Source: Lampropedia puyangensis
GTDB taxonomy: Bacteria > Pseudomonadota > Gammaproteobacteria > Burkholderiales > Burkholderiaceae_C
Length of the DNA stretch: 64,000 bases
Direction of reading: 5' to 3'
NCBI RefSeq assembly: GCF_004833285.1
Contig: NZ_STFG01000004.1
Coordinates: 142,689 to 206,688 of the forward strand
Shown piece after piece: positions 28,609-37,229 of the stretch; position 1 is the stretch's first letter, and the number at the start of each line of letters is the position of its first letter. Below the pieces are notes generated by a model, which did not search any database, was not told the origin of the DNA, and saw only the letters and a program-made list of their open reading frames with translations. A program made the translations under genes and the position numbers.

Positions 28609-29187
28609 TCAATCAGCCAATTCGCCCCTGCCTTTGCCCACTGGCTTAACAGCCAGCTCAGCCAACTTAGCAAACGGATTGGGGCGCCCGCTGGAAGACA
28701 CATCAAAGCCCGTTTTTTTTGCCTGCAACAACACTGGCGGCTGACAATCCTCATGCATAGCAACCGAAGGCAATGCCATCAAAAGATCATCTTCCACCAA
28801 ACGCAAGAGGTTTACAGGTTCCTCTAAAGACAAGACGTCTTCAAGTGACTCCTCATCTTCTCTGTCCGCCTCTTGCTCGGTGGTGACAAAACGAAACCAT
28901 TGGCTAGTTTGCAATGCTGTATCAACAGGCTGAAGACAACGCTGACACTGCATGGGCAATACCGTCTGCGCCTCGCACAATAGCCACGGCACAGACTCGC
29001 CAGCAGGATTGGCTCGCATCAACGCCGCTGCGCGCCAGTGCACTTGAACGCAACTGACATCAGCGCCCAGTGCAGCCTCATGACTCAAACGAGGAAATGC
29101 CTCCATGCCCATGGTTTGCTCTACCACCCCTTGCGCCTTTGCAAAGGCCACCACATCCAAGCGGGTTAATTGCGGCGTTTTTTCCAT
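28609..29187 (-). CDS. yceD: YceD/DUF177 family protein (23S rRNA accumulation protein)
   Basis: The 192-residue member of the DUF177 family is usually encoded immediately before rpmF; E. coli YceD is linked to 23S rRNA accumulation. The family signature is the Cys pair in PMQCQRCLQPVDTAL (about residues 75-90). An acidic stretch follows (REDEESLEDVLSLEE) and the tail reads NPFAKLAELA near the end. The ATG at 29187 follows GAG at 8 nt; an upstream GTG would add three residues. The yceD-rpmF gap is 290 nt, wider than the usual few tens, and holds an rpmF promoter. Only the family name is certain. Confidence 0.9.
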   Translation of the reverse strand: MEKTPQLTRLDVVAFAKAQGVVEQTMGMEAFPRLSHEAALGADVSCVQVHWRAAALMRANPAGESVPWLLCEAQTVLPMQCQRCLQPVDTALQTSQWFRFVTTEQEADREDEESLEDVLSLEEPVNLLRLVEDDLLMALPSVAMHEDCQPPVLLQAKKTGFDVSSSGRPNPFAKLAELAVKPVGKGRGELAD

Positions 29188-29249
29188 AACAGTCACTCAC
29201 AAAAAAGGAAACCCAGTCAAAGTGTTACATCACCTGCATCGGGGCTACA

Positions 29250-30317
29250 TCAGTCAAACAAATCCGTCGCCTTAGCCTGCGGAGGCATCAATCCAAAATG
29301 GCGGTACGCTGCGGCCGTGGCAATTCGTCCACGCGGTGTACGCTGCAAAAAGCCTTGCTGAATCAGGTACGGCTCAATCACATCTTCAATCGTGTCGCGC
29401 TCTTCACCAATGCTGGCTGCCACGTTATCCAAGCCAACTGGGCCGCCATCGAAACGATGCAGAACCGCTTCCAGCAACTTGCGGTCCATGACATCAAAGC
29501 CAACGGGATCGACATCAAGCAGAGTTAAGGCCTTTTGCGCCATATCCAAAGTGATACGCCCAGTTCCTTTGACATCCGCATAATCGCGAATCCGACGCAG
29601 CAACCTGTTCGCAATCCGTGGTGTGCCACGCGAGCGCTTGGCCACTTCAAGGCTGGCATCCGGATCAATAGGCACAGCCAACAATCCCGCACTGCGACTG
29701 ACAATCAACGCCAACTCCTCTGGCGAATAAAACTCCAAACGGGCCACGATACCGAAACGATCGCGCAACGGATTGGTCAACATGCCTGCGCGTGTTGTAG
29801 CGCCCACCAAAGTAAATGGCTGCAGATCCAGCTTGATAGAGCGCGCCGCAGGCCCCTCCCCAATCATGATGTCAATCTGGTAGTCCTCTAGCGCAGGGTA
29901 AAGAATTTCCTCTACCACAGGGGAAAGCCGATGAATCTCATCAATAAAGAGCACATCATTGCGCTCTAAATTGGTCAGCAAGGCGGCTAAATCACGGGGC
30001 TTCTCCAAGACGGGACCGCTGGTCTGTCGCAAATTCACGCCCAGCTCGGTTGCCACAATATGCGACAACGTCGTTTTACCCAAGCCAGGAGGGCCAAACA
30101 GCAGCACATGATCGAGCGCCTCCTGCCTTTTGCGTGCAGCCCCAATGAAAATTTCCAACTGCTCACGCGCCTTGGCCTGCCCCACATATTCTTGCAAAGC
30201 CTTCGGGCGCAGCGCACGCTCCATGGCCTCTTCCCGCGAAGAATTGGCATCCGCACTGATCAAACGCGAGGAAGGCACAGGGGCCTCTTGGGCCCAGCTG
30301 TCAGTTTGAATACTCAT
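29250..30317 (-). CDS. ruvB: Holliday junction branch migration helicase RuvB
   Basis: The AAA+ hexameric motor with RuvA drives Holliday junction branch migration in recombination repair. The 355 residues carry Walker A GPPGLGKT (75-82), Walker [10 protein letters not shown] (about 122-130), sensor 1 in VGATTRAG, the Arg finger region, and a C-terminal winged helix ([20 protein letters not shown] then FLQRTPRGR). The ATG at 30317 has AGG 5 nt upstream. ruvA and ruvC are not adjacent. It is followed by yceD and is downstream of the candidate small RNA. Confidence 0.97.
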   Translation of the reverse strand: MSIQTDSWAQEAPVPSSRLISADANSSREEAMERALRPKALQEYVGQAKAREQLEIFIGAARKRQEALDHVLLFGPPGLGKTTLSHIVATELGVNLRQTSGPVLEKPRDLAALLTNLERNDVLFIDEIHRLSPVVEEILYPALEDYQIDIMIGEGPAARSIKLDLQPFTLVGATTRAGMLTNPLRDRFGIVARLEFYSPEELALIVSRSAGLLAVPIDPDASLEVAKRSRGTPRIANRLLRRIRDYADVKGTGRITLDMAQKALTLLDVDPVGFDVMDRKLLEAVLHRFDGGPVGLDNVAASIGEERDTIEDVIEPYLIQQGFLQRTPRGRIATAAAYRHFGLMPPQAKATDLFD

Positions 30318-30448
30318 GAAAGCCTGATAAGAGGAAAGGTGTAAAACCTCAATAAAGGCCGCTATCGTGGATTCTGCACAGCAATCGGCCTGCTAAGGCT
30401 GCATTCTGCCATGTAGGCCCCACCTTATACGATACGCACTTCAAGCAT

Positions 30449-30478
30449 AAAAAAAACGCGCTATCAAACTGATGCGCG
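30449..30478 (-). terminator. Terminator upstream of ruvB, downstream of the candidate RNA
   Basis: The minus strand reads CGCGC-ATCA-GTT-TGAT-A-GCGCG, followed by eight T residues. It cannot serve metK, which already has its own terminator. It lies 36 nt beyond the candidate small RNA, so a transcript from that region must be ended here before ruvB. Confidence 0.65.
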
Positions 30479-30503
30479 CAATGTCTTATGTGCATGAACC
30501 CAG

Positions 30504-30611
30504 AAAAAGAAAAGGGCTGCGAGGCTACCTAGGGTGAAGATAGAGAGTGAGGGAGGAGAAGCACCCAAGGAGTCGTCAATTGGGCCAATCGCCCAAAAGC
30601 CTCGCAGCCGA
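30504..30611 (-). ncRNA. Candidate structured small RNA with anti-Shine-Dalgarno loop
   Basis: On the minus strand a perfect 12-bp stem (GGCTGCGAGGCT at 30598-30609 with AGCCTCGCAGCC at 30515-30526) closes a three-way structure. Arm 1 is TTGGGC-GATTG-GCCCAA. Arm 2 pairs CCTTGGGTG with CACCCTAGG (one mismatch) around a 25-nt loop of almost only C and U that contains CTCCTCCC, complementary to the Shine-Dalgarno sequence. The closing stem runs into CTTTTCTTTTTC, a plausible intrinsic terminator, and a second terminator follows at 30449. This matches what I recall of the beta-proteobacterial toxic small RNAs with anti-SD motifs, but I cannot confirm membership. Exact ends and promoter are not determined. 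A trans-acting translation inhibitor is inferred. Confidence 0.65.
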
Positions 30612-30871
30612 AAATACATAAAGAGTCAAACACAAGCGATAGGAGTGATGGACGCATCAAAAAGTTCATACCGCATTGCGTGAAAAAACCTCTTCAAACA
30701 TCTCAATCTGTAATTGAAGATGTTCAGAAATCAGCCGCCATTTGGCATTCTATCGACAAATTGCAATGCGTCAAAATTTTGTTAACAACTTTAACGCGCA
30801 CTAATAAAGAAACTAAAAAGCCGCCTCAACATTACCAACCGCAGCTTATTTGCTGTAAAGCAGTCGGACAT

Positions 30872-30899
30872 AAAAAAAGGCGCCTCGCAAAAGACGCCT
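30872..30899 (-). terminator. Terminator of metK
   Basis: On the minus strand AGGCGTCTT pairs with GAGGCGCCT (two G-T wobbles in nine pairs), loop TTGC, followed by seven T residues. It starts 38 nt after the metK stop codon. Confidence 0.75.
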
Positions 30900-30936
30900 A
30901 ATGCCTCGTCGCATCCAAGGATGCGACCCGGAGGAC

Positions 30937-32124
30937 TTAATCCTTTAAGCCAGCAGCGGCGCGAAGAATTTGCGCCTTATCTGTTGCTTCCCATGTGAAC
31001 TCAGGTTCATCGCGACCAAAATGGCCGTATGCCGCCGTTTTTTCATAGATCGGACGACGTAAATCAAGCATCTCAATAATGCCGCGCGGGCGCAGATCAA
31101 AGTGCTCTTGCACCAACTTGGCAATCTGCTCGTCAGGAATCACGCCTGTGCCCTCGGTATACACCGTCACGTTGATGGGCTTGGCCACACCAATTGCGTA
31201 CGAAACCTGAATCTGGGCTTGTCGCGCCAAACCTGCGGCGACAATATTCTTTGCAACGTAACGCGCAGCATAAGCAGCTGAACGGTCAACCTTGGTTGGA
31301 TCTTTGCCGCTGAAAGCACCGCCACCGTGGGGGCAGGCACCACCATAAGTGTCCACAATGATCTTACGACCCGTCAGTCCACAATCGCCTTGCGGGCCGC
31401 CAATGACAAAACGTCCCGTCGGATTAACTAGGTATTTGGTGTCTTGCAACCACTCTTTAGGCAGCACAGGCTTGATGATTTCTTCAATCACCGCTTCAAT
31501 AAAACTGTCTTTGAGCTTGGTGGCGGTTTCACTCTGGTCTGGGCTGTGCTGGGTGGAAAGCACTACCGTGTCAATGCTGTGTGGTTTGCCGTCCACATAG
31601 CGCAGGGTCACTTGGCTTTTTGCATCAGGGCGCAAAAAAGGCAAACGTCCGTCGCGTCGCAACTGGCTTTGACGCTCTACCAAACGGTGCGCATAATAAA
31701 TCGGCGCAGGCATCAACTCTGGGGTTTCATCGCAGGCATACCCGAACATCAAACCTTGGTCACCAGCACCAATATTGAGTTCGTCGTCACTGGCGCTGTC
31801 AACACCCTGAGCAATCTCTTGACTCTGTTTGTCATAGGCCACCAGCACGGCGCAACCTTTGTAATCAATGCCGTAGTCCGTGTTGTCGTAACCAATGCGT
31901 TTGATCGTATCGCGTGCAATCTGGATATAGTCAACCGTTGCACCGGAGGTGATTTCACCAGCAAGCACAACCAACCCCGTATTCGTCAATGTCTCAGCGG
32001 CCACACGGCTCATTGGATCTTGGCGAAGCAACGCATCTAAAATAGCGTCTGAGATTTGATCTGCCACCTTATCAGGATGGCCTTCAGAAACCGATTCCGA
32101 AGTAAATAAAAAATCGTTAGCCAC
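30937..32124 (-). CDS. metK: S-adenosylmethionine synthase
   Basis: Makes S-adenosylmethionine from methionine and ATP in the cytoplasm. The 395 residues have [20 protein letters not shown] at the start, the [18 protein letters not shown] loop near residue 118, and the second signature [19 protein letters not shown] near 265. The start is a GTG (32124) with AGGAG 7 nt upstream. Alternative upstream codons have no ribosome binding site and depart from the family. No SAM-sensing riboswitch is recognisable in the 130-nt leader. Divergent from the acyltransferase pair and terminated before the small RNA. Confidence 0.97.
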   Translation of the reverse strand: MANDFLFTSESVSEGHPDKVADQISDAILDALLRQDPMSRVAAETLTNTGLVVLAGEITSGATVDYIQIARDTIKRIGYDNTDYGIDYKGCAVLVAYDKQSQEIAQGVDSASDDELNIGAGDQGLMFGYACDETPELMPAPIYYAHRLVERQSQLRRDGRLPFLRPDAKSQVTLRYVDGKPHSIDTVVLSTQHSPDQSETATKLKDSFIEAVIEEIIKPVLPKEWLQDTKYLVNPTGRFVIGGPQGDCGLTGRKIIVDTYGGACPHGGGAFSGKDPTKVDRSAAYAARYVAKNIVAAGLARQAQIQVSYAIGVAKPINVTVYTEGTGVIPDEQIAKLVQEHFDLRPRGIIEMLDLRRPIYEKTAAYGHFGRDEPEFTWEATDKAQILRAAAGLKD

Positions 32125-32254
32125 AAAAAAGCTCCTTTTGCTCTGTACTGTTTCAACGGCGTTGCCCGAAACCACCTAACAAAAGAAGCTCTGGCGAACG
32201 CTTTAGCAGATATGTTTAGAGTCGCCCTGCAAGTTGCTCTTTAACTCAGCGACT

Positions 32255-33166
32255 ATGGCGAAATTCTATCCCTTTTCCCAGATGTTCTTTCTCCTGCGCA
32301 TTTTTTCCTTCTTGCCCACCCCATTACTGCACGCCATCGGCTGGCTGCTGGGATGGCTTGTCTTTTTGCTTTCACCCAGCTACCGCAAGCGGTTCCTAGA
32401 GAATGCCCACCAAGCGGGCTTCACATTTGCGCAAGTGCGTCCGGCCATAGGCCATGCAGGTCGCATGGTTGCAGAGCTGCCAAAAGTATGGACTGGCCCC
32501 CCCGTTAAAGTGGACTTGGACCACGCGTCTTGCCAACTGCTGGACCAGGCATGGCATGCCAAGCAAGGGGTTTTATTCATCACCCCGCACATGGGCTGCT
32601 TTGAATTAGCATCTCAAACGGTTGCCCAGTACTGGAGCGATGAACGCGGCCCGTTGACTGTGCTGTATCGCCCGGCACGCAAGGCGTTCCTGGCGAAAAT
32701 GCTGGAATCGGTACGCAATCGCCATGGTCAACAGGCCGTGCCTACAGACATGAGTGGTGTCCGCGCTATGCTTAAGAGCTTGCGCCACGGCGGTTCCGTA
32801 GGTCTGTTGCCCGATCAGGTGCCTCCCTGGGGAATGGGCGACTGGGCGCCCTTTTTTGGTAAACCAGCCTATACGATGACTATTGCTGCACGAATGATTC
32901 AGCAGACCCAGCCGCAAGTCATCATGGCGCGGTGTGAACGCAAACCATATGGGCTTGGATATCGGCTTTTTTTATCCTCACTCGAACTCAATCCAGCGGC
33001 CAACCAATATGAATTGGTGCATGCAATCAATACAGCGGTAGAGGAACAAATCCGCCTCTGCCCAGAGCAGTACATGTGGGGTTATGCCCGCTACAAGAGT
33101 CCAAGAGGCATGCCCGATGGGAGTCATCATCCCCAAAGCATTGCGGACATCAAATCATCCTCTTGA
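32255..33166 (+). CDS. Lipid A biosynthesis acyltransferase, LpxL/HtrB-like (first copy)
   Basis: The 303-residue inner-membrane acyltransferase has one N-terminal hydrophobic segment (about 8-38, FFLLRIFSFLPTPLLHAIGWL). The catalytic H-x4-E is PHMGCFE near residue 111, and the GSVGLLPDQVPPWGMG substrate motif is near 187. This family adds secondary acyl chains to lipid A. Which chain is added cannot be told from sequence. The ATG at 32255 is used; a TTG at 32234 is an alternative. It precedes a second family member by 35 nt, so the two are probably one operon. Divergent from metK, which is a common neighbour. Confidence 0.88.
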   Translation: MAKFYPFSQMFFLLRIFSFLPTPLLHAIGWLLGWLVFLLSPSYRKRFLENAHQAGFTFAQVRPAIGHAGRMVAELPKVWTGPPVKVDLDHASCQLLDQAWHAKQGVLFITPHMGCFELASQTVAQYWSDERGPLTVLYRPARKAFLAKMLESVRNRHGQQAVPTDMSGVRAMLKSLRHGGSVGLLPDQVPPWGMGDWAPFFGKPAYTMTIAARMIQQTQPQVIMARCERKPYGLGYRLFLSSLELNPAANQYELVHAINTAVEEQIRLCPEQYMWGYARYKSPRGMPDGSHHPQSIADIKSSS

Positions 33167-33201
33167 CTGCACTGCCTCCTTGCCCCCGTAAAAGACTCCA
33201 C

Positions 33202-34083
33202 ATGGCAATACAACAACTCACCGGCCGCGCCGTCATTGCACTCATGCACGCGCTAGCCTTCTTGCCTCTGTCATGGCTGCGCGGCTTCGGCAGCATGTTG
33301 GGGAGCTTCTTGTTTGTCGTTGCAAAACCCAGACGCCATGTCACACTCACCAACTTACGGGTTTGTTTTCCAGAAGTCGATGAAGCCACCCGCATCCAAT
33401 GGGCCAGACAGTCATTCATTTATTTTTGTCAAACATGGCTGGACCGTAGTTGGCTCTGGACATCTTCTCCAGAAAAAATCAGAAAACGCCTGCAATTGAG
33501 CGGTGCTTTGCATGAATTGGATAGCCCAGGCCCATTGATTTTGTTAGCTCCCCACTTCTATGGCCTCGATGCGGCAGGTGTGGCCATGGCGTTATGCAGC
33601 ACACGCACGGCGGTGAGCATTTATACCAAGCAGCCCAACCCGGTGCTAGATGCCTGGATCAAAGAGCGCCGTGCGCGCTTTGGGGATGTTCTGCTCTTTA
33701 ACCGTGCCGAAGGCTTGCGTCCGGTCATCAAGGCTTTACGTGATGGTGGCGCATTATTCTTGCTACCAGACATGAACTTTGGCGATCGCGAATCCATTTT
33801 CGTGCCCTTTTTCGGCATCCCAGCAGCCACAGTCTCGTCTTTGCCGCGTTTTGCGCAAATGGGGCGGGCACGGGTCATCCCGTTGCTTGCCCGCGTTACG
33901 CCAACAGGATATGACATAGAATTGCAATCGCACTGGCAAGACTTCCCAACCGAAGATGTAGTGCAAGATACTACCCGCATGAGCTTAGCGGTTGAGTCTT
34001 GGATACGCACCATGCCTGCCCAATATTTCTGGGTACACAAACGCTTTAAATCGCGCCCACCGGGTGAGCCTCCGATTTATTAG
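33202..34083 (+). CDS. Lipid A biosynthesis acyltransferase, LpxL/HtrB-like (second copy)
   Basis: The 293-residue paralogue of the upstream gene has the same layout: a hydrophobic N-terminus (about 10-35), catalytic H-x4-D in APHFYGLD near residue 115, and GGALFLLPDMNFGDRESIF near 185, the expected substrate loop. The tail ends with the FWVHKRFKSRPPGE block typical of the family. The acid differs between the copies (Glu in the first, Asp in the second), suggesting different acceptor or acyl specificity. The ATG at 33202 is the family-like start; the upstream codons overlap the first gene. It converges on glnE with only 22 nt between stops. Confidence 0.88.
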   Translation: MAIQQLTGRAVIALMHALAFLPLSWLRGFGSMLGSFLFVVAKPRRHVTLTNLRVCFPEVDEATRIQWARQSFIYFCQTWLDRSWLWTSSPEKIRKRLQLSGALHELDSPGPLILLAPHFYGLDAAGVAMALCSTRTAVSIYTKQPNPVLDAWIKERRARFGDVLLFNRAEGLRPVIKALRDGGALFLLPDMNFGDRESIFVPFFGIPAATVSSLPRFAQMGRARVIPLLARVTPTGYDIELQSHWQDFPTEDVVQDTTRMSLAVESWIRTMPAQYFWVHKRFKSRPPGEPPIY

Positions 34084-34105
34084 TCGGCACACTCCGAATA
34101 TTCGA

Positions 34106-36859
34106 TCACGCCATGTAGGAGTGCCCCAGCGCGCCCCACAGGGCCACTCCCGCCTCTTTCAACGCTGCGGCATCTTCGAGCGGGATTTGTCCATTGCCTT
34201 CATTCAAACGCACAACGTGTTGCAAGCGGCGCATTTCGCGGTACGCATCGGCGGCAGCATCACCAATTCCAGCTGGCAACAAATGCAGCTCTTGCGCGAG
34301 GTGCAATAACGCAATATTGCCAGCATTTCGCACCAGTGCGGGATGCTGCCCAGAAAAAGCCAACACTAAATACTGTGTGGCGAACTCAATATCAATCATG
34401 CCGCCAGGACTATGCTTGAGGTCAAACCGCCCTGCTGGCACTGCGTGCGCTTGCCGCATGCGCTCGCGCATACTGAGAATTTCCTGCCGAAGCGCTTCAT
34501 GGTCACGCGGCGCTTGAATCACTGCCTGGCGTACCTTGTCAAACTCTTGGCGTAAATGGTCCGAACCCAACACAAACCGCGCCCTTGTCATGGCTTGGTG
34601 CTCCCACGTCCAGGCCGTGTTGCTGCCGCGCTGCTGCTGGTAATCGGCATAAGCCTTGAAGCTGGTGACCAGAAGGCCTGAATTGCCGTTCGGCCGCAAT
34701 GCCGTGTCGATTTCGTACAAATCGCCCTCTGCGGTCTTCGCCGTCAGCCAAGTAATCAACTTACGCACCAAACTGGCATACACCTCTGACGCATCGTCGT
34801 GCTCGTCGTCATAAACAAAGACAATATCCAGATCACTGCCGTAGCCCAATTCTTTGCCGCCCAATTTGCCGTATCCAATGATGGCAAATTGCGGCTGCTC
34901 ACGATGGCGCTTGCGCAGCCGCTGCCAACACCATTGGGTAGTCGTTTGCAAAATCGTGTCTGCCAGCGCACTCAGGTCATCAGCCACGTCTTCCACGGAG
35001 ATGGTTTTTTCCATATCGCGCGCCAAGGTGCGAAAGGTTTCCGCATGCTGGCCGCGCCGCAGCACGTTCATCAAGTTCTCATCATCGTCTTCCCCCGTGC
35101 GCCTGAGTGACTCGTGGCGCAGCGCCAGCTCCTGAGCAAAAATCTGCGCATCGAAGCGCTCATACAGCATGCTGCCACTGGCCAACTCATCCACCACACC
35201 AGGGTGCCTGCGCATGTAACGCAATGGCCACTTGGCTGCGCCCAGTACATTAAGCAAGCGTGCATAAATCGCAGGCCGCTCGATCAACAGGGCAAAGTAG
35301 CTCTCGCGCCCAAACAGCGATTCAATCCAGTCACAAAAACCTACGGCTGCAGCTTCTGAGATCTCACCGCGCGACAACTTCTGCGCAGTGGTACTGAGCA
35401 GCGTGAGCACGCGCGCCAAACCATCGTCGCGCAATGCCTGAAAGCGTGCCAGTTCAGGCCATTTGTCCAGACGCTGCGCCATCGCAGGCGGTACTTGCTC
35501 CAGCAATTTCTCAAACGACGCAGGATGCGCATGGGCCTTGCCACACTGGCCTTTGGTACAAGTGGATTTTTGCGGGCTTCCCAACAGCGCATCAAACTCC
35601 TGTGCGACCAATTCTCGGTGCTGGTCCAAGGCCTGCAAATAGCTTCCAACACCATCAAACCGCATGGTGTTAGCAATCCAGAGCAAGTCGTCATCAGCAG
35701 TAGGCAATACATGGGTTTGCTGATCGTCCAGATACTGGATACGGTGCTCAGTTTGGCGCAGGAATACATAGGCTTCATGCAGCTTTTGCGCCGTAGCCTC
35801 AGGCATCAGCCCGGCACGGGCCAAACGCGCCAGCGCCTCTAAAGTCGGCCTGCAACGCAATTCCGGGAAATTACCACCGCGCACCACTTGCAGCAGTTGC
35901 ACGGTAAATTCAATTTCCCGAATGCCTCCGCGAGAAATCTTCACATCGTTGGCGCGCTCAGGTCGTCCGGCACAACGCACATTGGCATGCTCGCGAATTT
36001 GGCGATGCAAATCACGCAGTGCATCAAAGACCGAATAATCTAGATAGCGCCTGAACACAAAAGGCAAGACGGTTTCACGTAGCTTTTGCACATTTGGTGT
36101 GTTGCGCACCAGATCGGTGGGAGACACGATGCGGCTTTTTAGCCAGGCAAAACGCTCCCACTCACGGCCATGCGTGAAAAAATACTGGTTCAATGCACCC
36201 AATGCAATGGCAGGCGGCCCCGATTTTCCATGGGGTCGCAAAGCCAGATCCATACGAAACACGAAACCATGTTCAGTGGTATCGCCCACCACGTTCTGGA
36301 TATGCCGCACCAGTTGCGCAAAGTATTCTTGGTTGCTTACCACCCCGCGCCCAGACGCATTGCCGCTGGTCTCGCCGTCATTTTCGTAGACGTAGATCAG
36401 GTCAATATCACTGGAGACATTGAGTTCACGCGCGCCCAGCTTGCCCATGCCAATGACCCAGAATTGCACGGGCAAGCCTTCCTCATCCAGTGGAGCGCCA
36501 TAGCGGGTGTGCAGCAAAGCATGGCCATGCTCACAAGCACGATCCAAAGCCAGCTCAGCCAAGCAAGTCATGGCCTGCGTGACTTCTTCCATTGAGGCAA
36601 ACAGCTCCACATCACGCTCAATCAGCCGGGCCATGACCAATTGCCGCAAAATGCGCAGCGCAGCCCCCAAATCATGGTGTTGTTGCAGCGCAGTCAGCGC
36701 CGCTTCCATCGTGCCCCTGGTAACTTCGCCGGGCGCCAGCAAAGCGCGTTCGTTGGTATAGCGCCGTAAAACCCGCTGGTAATAGCGTGAATATTCGGCC
36801 GCATGCGGGCCACTCAAACGAGCAACAGGATCGGAAGCATCAGCAGGGGAAGACAACAT
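34106..36859 (-). CDS. glnE: Glutamine synthetase adenylyltransferase / adenylyl-removing enzyme
   Basis: The bifunctional enzyme adenylylates and de-adenylylates glutamine synthetase in response to nitrogen through PII. The 917 residues have two nucleotidyltransferase domains. The N-terminal one has GMGKLGARELNVSSDIDLIYVYE (adenylyl-removing). The C-terminal one has the matching GYGKLGGKELGYGSDLDIVFVYD (adenylyl-transferring). Each is followed by a helical PII-uridylyltransferase-like domain. Both D-x-D metal pairs are intact. A Cys-containing insert (CTKGQCGKAHAHP) sits between the halves. Length is at or slightly below the roughly 945 of E. coli. The start has no strong ribosome binding site. 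Confidence 0.95.
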   Translation of the reverse strand: MLSSPADASDPVARLSGPHAAEYSRYYQRVLRRYTNERALLAPGEVTRGTMEAALTALQQHHDLGAALRILRQLVMARLIERDVELFASMEEVTQAMTCLAELALDRACEHGHALLHTRYGAPLDEEGLPVQFWVIGMGKLGARELNVSSDIDLIYVYENDGETSGNASGRGVVSNQEYFAQLVRHIQNVVGDTTEHGFVFRMDLALRPHGKSGPPAIALGALNQYFFTHGREWERFAWLKSRIVSPTDLVRNTPNVQKLRETVLPFVFRRYLDYSVFDALRDLHRQIREHANVRCAGRPERANDVKISRGGIREIEFTVQLLQVVRGGNFPELRCRPTLEALARLARAGLMPEATAQKLHEAYVFLRQTEHRIQYLDDQQTHVLPTADDDLLWIANTMRFDGVGSYLQALDQHRELVAQEFDALLGSPQKSTCTKGQCGKAHAHPASFEKLLEQVPPAMAQRLDKWPELARFQALRDDGLARVLTLLSTTAQKLSRGEISEAAAVGFCDWIESLFGRESYFALLIERPAIYARLLNVLGAAKWPLRYMRRHPGVVDELASGSMLYERFDAQIFAQELALRHESLRRTGEDDDENLMNVLRRGQHAETFRTLARDMEKTISVEDVADDLSALADTILQTTTQWCWQRLRKRHREQPQFAIIGYGKLGGKELGYGSDLDIVFVYDDEHDDASEVYASLVRKLITWLTAKTAEGDLYEIDTALRPNGNSGLLVTSFKAYADYQQQRGSNTAWTWEHQAMTRARFVLGSDHLRQEFDKVRQAVIQAPRDHEALRQEILSMRERMRQAHAVPAGRFDLKHSPGGMIDIEFATQYLVLAFSGQHPALVRNAGNIALLHLAQELHLLPAGIGDAAADAYREMRRLQHVVRLNEGNGQIPLEDAAALKEAGVALWGALGHSYMA

Positions 36860-37229
36860 CTTGCAACGAAACCAGAAACAATCGGAGTGAAACTTTTCGC
36901 CTCACGTGAGCCCCAACACCGCACAGCGACCATCCAACCAAGCGGTTAAACCGCCCATCTGGAGTCGCCACACCATGGTCGAAACAGGGTTTGGTATTGA
37001 TTTTGTCGCAGTAGATCAAGCTATGAAGCGCCCTATCTCGATACCCAACTTAAAGAAACGGTTAAGCAAACCTACATCGATCCTTTGCAAGATCACCTCT
37101 TTAAACACACTGCAAGCCAAACGTCAATCTCACATGCCGCCTCCAATGCATTCCAATCTGCGTAGCCGCACGCCGCCTTGGCCCCATCTTTTGTAAGCCT
37201 GTATCCAGCTCCTTTGAACCGCACCGATA
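36860..37229. other. 370-nt divergent intergenic region glnE / yhdP
   Basis: No convincing gene. It holds a perfect 10-bp palindrome CTCACGTGAG (36901-36910) and a dyad GCGGTT-A-AACCGC (36942-36954) close to glnE. The one 96-codon reading frame (36906-37196) has no ribosome binding site, Pro/Ser-rich low-complexity content and no recognisable relatives. It probably holds both divergent promoters, though I could not place them. Confidence 0.5.

Noticed and set aside
30504..30611. Structured RNA considered as 4.5S (SRP) RNA or 6S RNA
   Set aside because: It lacks the GGAAG-type SRP core, and its three-way fold with a pyrimidine loop is unlike the single long bulged rod of 6S RNA.
32125..32254. 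Possible SAM-binding riboswitch upstream of metK
   Set aside because: No SAM-I, SAM-II or SAH riboswitch core could be recognised by eye in the 130-nt gap, and beta-proteobacterial metK is not a standard riboswitch target.
36906..37196. 96-codon frame in the glnE-yhdP gap
   Set aside because: Low-complexity Pro/Ser/Arg composition, no ribosome binding site, no recognisable domain. More likely non-coding intergenic sequence.
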